NCBI RefSeq assembly: GCF_016786255.1
Contig: NZ_JADMKT010000075.1
Span: 108,840-172,839, forward strand
Direction: 5' to 3'
Source: Robertkochia sediminum
GTDB taxonomy: Bacteria > Bacteroidota > Bacteroidia > Flavobacteriales > Flavobacteriaceae
Length of the DNA: 64,000 nt
In this document: in pieces, positions 62,701 to 64,000 of the stretch
Layout of the letters: the number at the start of each line of letters is the position of its first letter
Position numbering within the stretch: position 1 is the stretch's first letter
The notes under the pieces: model-generated
What the model saw: only the letters and a program-made list of their open reading frames with translations
Told to the model about the DNA's origin: nothing
Database searches by the model: none
Made by a program: the position numbers and the translations under genes

Positions 62701-64000
62701 TTATAAGCTCGGAACCTTCACACTTCCGCCTACCCAACAATTGAATTTAATAGACTGTCCTTGCATTCCTGAGTTAAAGATCTCAGATCTGCTGGGCGCT
62801 CTACCTTCATAGGCTGCAGCAGCCTTGGAAGCACTGCTACCCATAGAAGGGTCTACCTGCCCGGCCTTTCTGGCCATAGCTGCAGCTCTCCAGTATACTG
62901 CCTTCTTCTCAAAGGTATTCGTTCCACATTCGTTAGCACTATCGGCGTAAAGCGAAGCGATAAGCATATACGCTCTACCCTCTGAAGGATTCACAGAAAG
63001 ACTTTGCTTAGCATATTTATAAGCAGTGGTTTTCTGTCCGCGCTTCTTAGCTTTAGATGCGATGCTTAGCAGCTTGGTGGCTTTTTTGTATTTATCGGTT
63101 TCCAGCTCTACAGATTGGTTAAAGAAATCCAATGCTTTAGACCTATCTCCTTGCTCTTCATAAAGCGATCCAAGGAAGTACTTAGACTGAGCAGAAGGCT
63201 CAAGGGCATCAAGGGCTTCTACGAGCTTCACGAACATCGGGTCTCCGGTACATCCTTTATCGTCCATACGACCGGCAGCACTTCTTAACCACTTCGCATC
63301 GTTCTTATGTGAATCAAAGTTTTTCTGGTAAAGTGGGATCAGGTTCTCACAGTCTGCCAGTCCACCCAGCTTGCTGTCGATACTAGAACTGATCTTCTCA
63401 TAAGACTCTCCGTTGATACGAGCATTCTTAAGTCTGGTCTTTTCTTTAGACGTAAGGGTTCCGGCAGAATCCTTTTCCACATACTTCATGATGATCTCCG
63501 CCAGGTCACGATTCTCCTCAGAGATCTTCCCGGTAACAGCATCATAGGTATCGAATACTTCCTGAAGGTCTTTCTTCCCGGCCTTATGCAGGTCTACCAG
63601 GGTAGAGAAATACAGGTAAAGCGCCTTAGGATTCTTAAAGTGCTCTGCATCCTCTTTAAAAGCCTCGTCAAGAAGACTAAATAATTCTTCATCGTTAGCC
63701 ATATCGTTATCGAACTTCAGCAGTGCGATATCGATCATACTTCCCGCTTTGGTATATCGCTTAGGGAAATACTCAGGACCTTTTTTGTACACCTCCATCA
63801 GGGTATTGATGTAGGCCGGCTTATTCGCCTCATCGTTCTTGATACGATCCTTTAAAATTTTCTCTCCATATGCGTAGGTGGCAAAATGAAGTTCCGGACA
63901 GGTCTCAAAGACCATCTTCCAAGGCTCGAATGCAGCCTCGTAGTTCTTAACTTTTGCGTGCTCGGCGAAAATAGACAGGTTTTGCATACACTCAGGGTTT
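62701..64000 (-). CDS. TPR-repeat protein upstream of lptC, N-terminus beyond window
   Basis: At least 432 residues are visible. The reading frame stays open past the right edge (codons Asn-Pro-Glu-Cys precede the internal Met at 63987), so the true start is outside. Features include helical TPR-like repeats (KYFLGSLYEEQGDRSKALDFFNQ) and a C-terminal SGMQGQSIKFNCWVGGSVKVPSL. Homologues next to lptC are common in flavobacteria; they are probably exported and perhaps involved in envelope assembly. Function unknown. Confidence 0.8.
   Translation of the reverse strand, partial: NPECMQNLSIFAEHAKVKNYEAAFEPWKMVFETCPELHFATYAYGEKILKDRIKNDEANKPAYINTLMEVYKKGPEYFPKRYTKAGSMIDIALLKFDNDMANDEELFSLLDEAFKEDAEHFKNPKALYLYFSTLVDLHKAGKKDLQEVFDTYDAVTGKISEENRDLAEIIMKYVEKDSAGTLTSKEKTRLKNARINGESYEKISSSIDSKLGGLADCENLIPLYQKNFDSHKNDAKWLRSAAGRMDDKGCTGDPMFVKLVEALDALEPSAQSKYFLGSLYEEQGDRSKALDFFNQSVELETDKYKKATKLLSIASKAKKRGQKTTAYKYAKQSLSVNPSEGRAYMLIASLYADSANECGTNTFEKKAVYWRAAAMARKAGQVDPSMGSSASKAAAAYEGRAPSRSEIFNSGMQGQSIKFNCWVGGSVKVPSL

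Overview
The window is a contiguous, gene-dense chromosomal piece of a member of the Bacteroidota, almost certainly a Flavobacteriaceae (probably marine; I cannot name the genus). The evidence is a complete gldK-gldL-gldM-gldN cluster (type IX secretion/gliding motor), TAnnTTTG-type -7 promoter elements, a class II HMG-CoA reductase with a GYDIA-type GHMP kinase, LptE/LptC lipoproteins, and gene orders such as miaB-sigma54 activator-lptE-TPR-secG-groES-groEL. I saw no tRNA, rRNA, insertion sequence, prophage or CRISPR array.

Layout. 1-3.8 kb (minus): MBOAT O-acyltransferase (cut by the window edge) with two SGNH/GDSL exported esterase-like proteins, a likely polymer O-acylation operon. 4.0-5.6 kb: a divergent pair, a DUF4130-type DNA-metabolism protein and an XRE-S24 (LexA/CI-like) regulator, separated by a region with three related palindromes. 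5.7-11.5 kb (minus): adaptor, RND pump, TolC-like channel and a tiny CPXCG zinc-ribbon protein. 11.7-15.1 kb: ABC-F ATPase, DUF983 protein, FAD oxidoreductase. 15.5-23.9 kb (minus): gldN, gldM, gldL, gldK, an arginase-fold protein without the usual metal ligands, and topA. 24.0-32.0 kb: a membrane protein, then miaB, a sigma54 activator, lptE, a TPR protein, secG and groES-groEL. 32.1-35.2 kb: a retropepsin-like protease coupled to an exported protein with three glycogen-binding-like domains, then a paralogue of the latter. 35.3-43.0 kb: free-methionine sulfoxide reductase-like GAF protein, purH, and mreB-mreC-mreD-mrdA(PBP2)-rodA. 43.5-50.6 kb: tail-specific protease, then surE, a small membrane protein, lpxB, an NlpC/P60 lipoprotein and comEC. 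50.6-55.8 kb (minus): two POT peptide transporters and dipeptidyl peptidase IV. 56.0-58.3 kb: HMG-CoA reductase and GHMP kinase. 58.4-64.0 kb (minus): PpiD/SurA-like foldase, CNNM/CorC-like membrane protein, small membrane protein, lptC and a TPR protein cut by the right edge.

Functionally the window is dominated by the cell envelope: secretion/gliding (gldKLMN), LPS transport (lptE, lptC, lpxB), wall elongation (mreBCD, mrdA, rodA), periplasmic folding and proteolysis (ppiD, prc, NlpC/P60), efflux and peptide uptake. Intergenic DNA contains several short-period (7-8 bp) tandem arrays and a REP-like palindrome.

The best candidates for undescribed biology are: (1) the XRE-S24/DUF4130 divergon with three GGAAWAWTTCC-type palindromes, a possible SOS-like damage switch; (2) the retropepsin plus triple glycogen-binding-domain proteins; (3) the arginase-fold protein next to gldKLMN that has lost its catalytic metal ligands; and (4) a sigma54-type -24/-12 element before groESL, with a sigma54 activator encoded just upstream.
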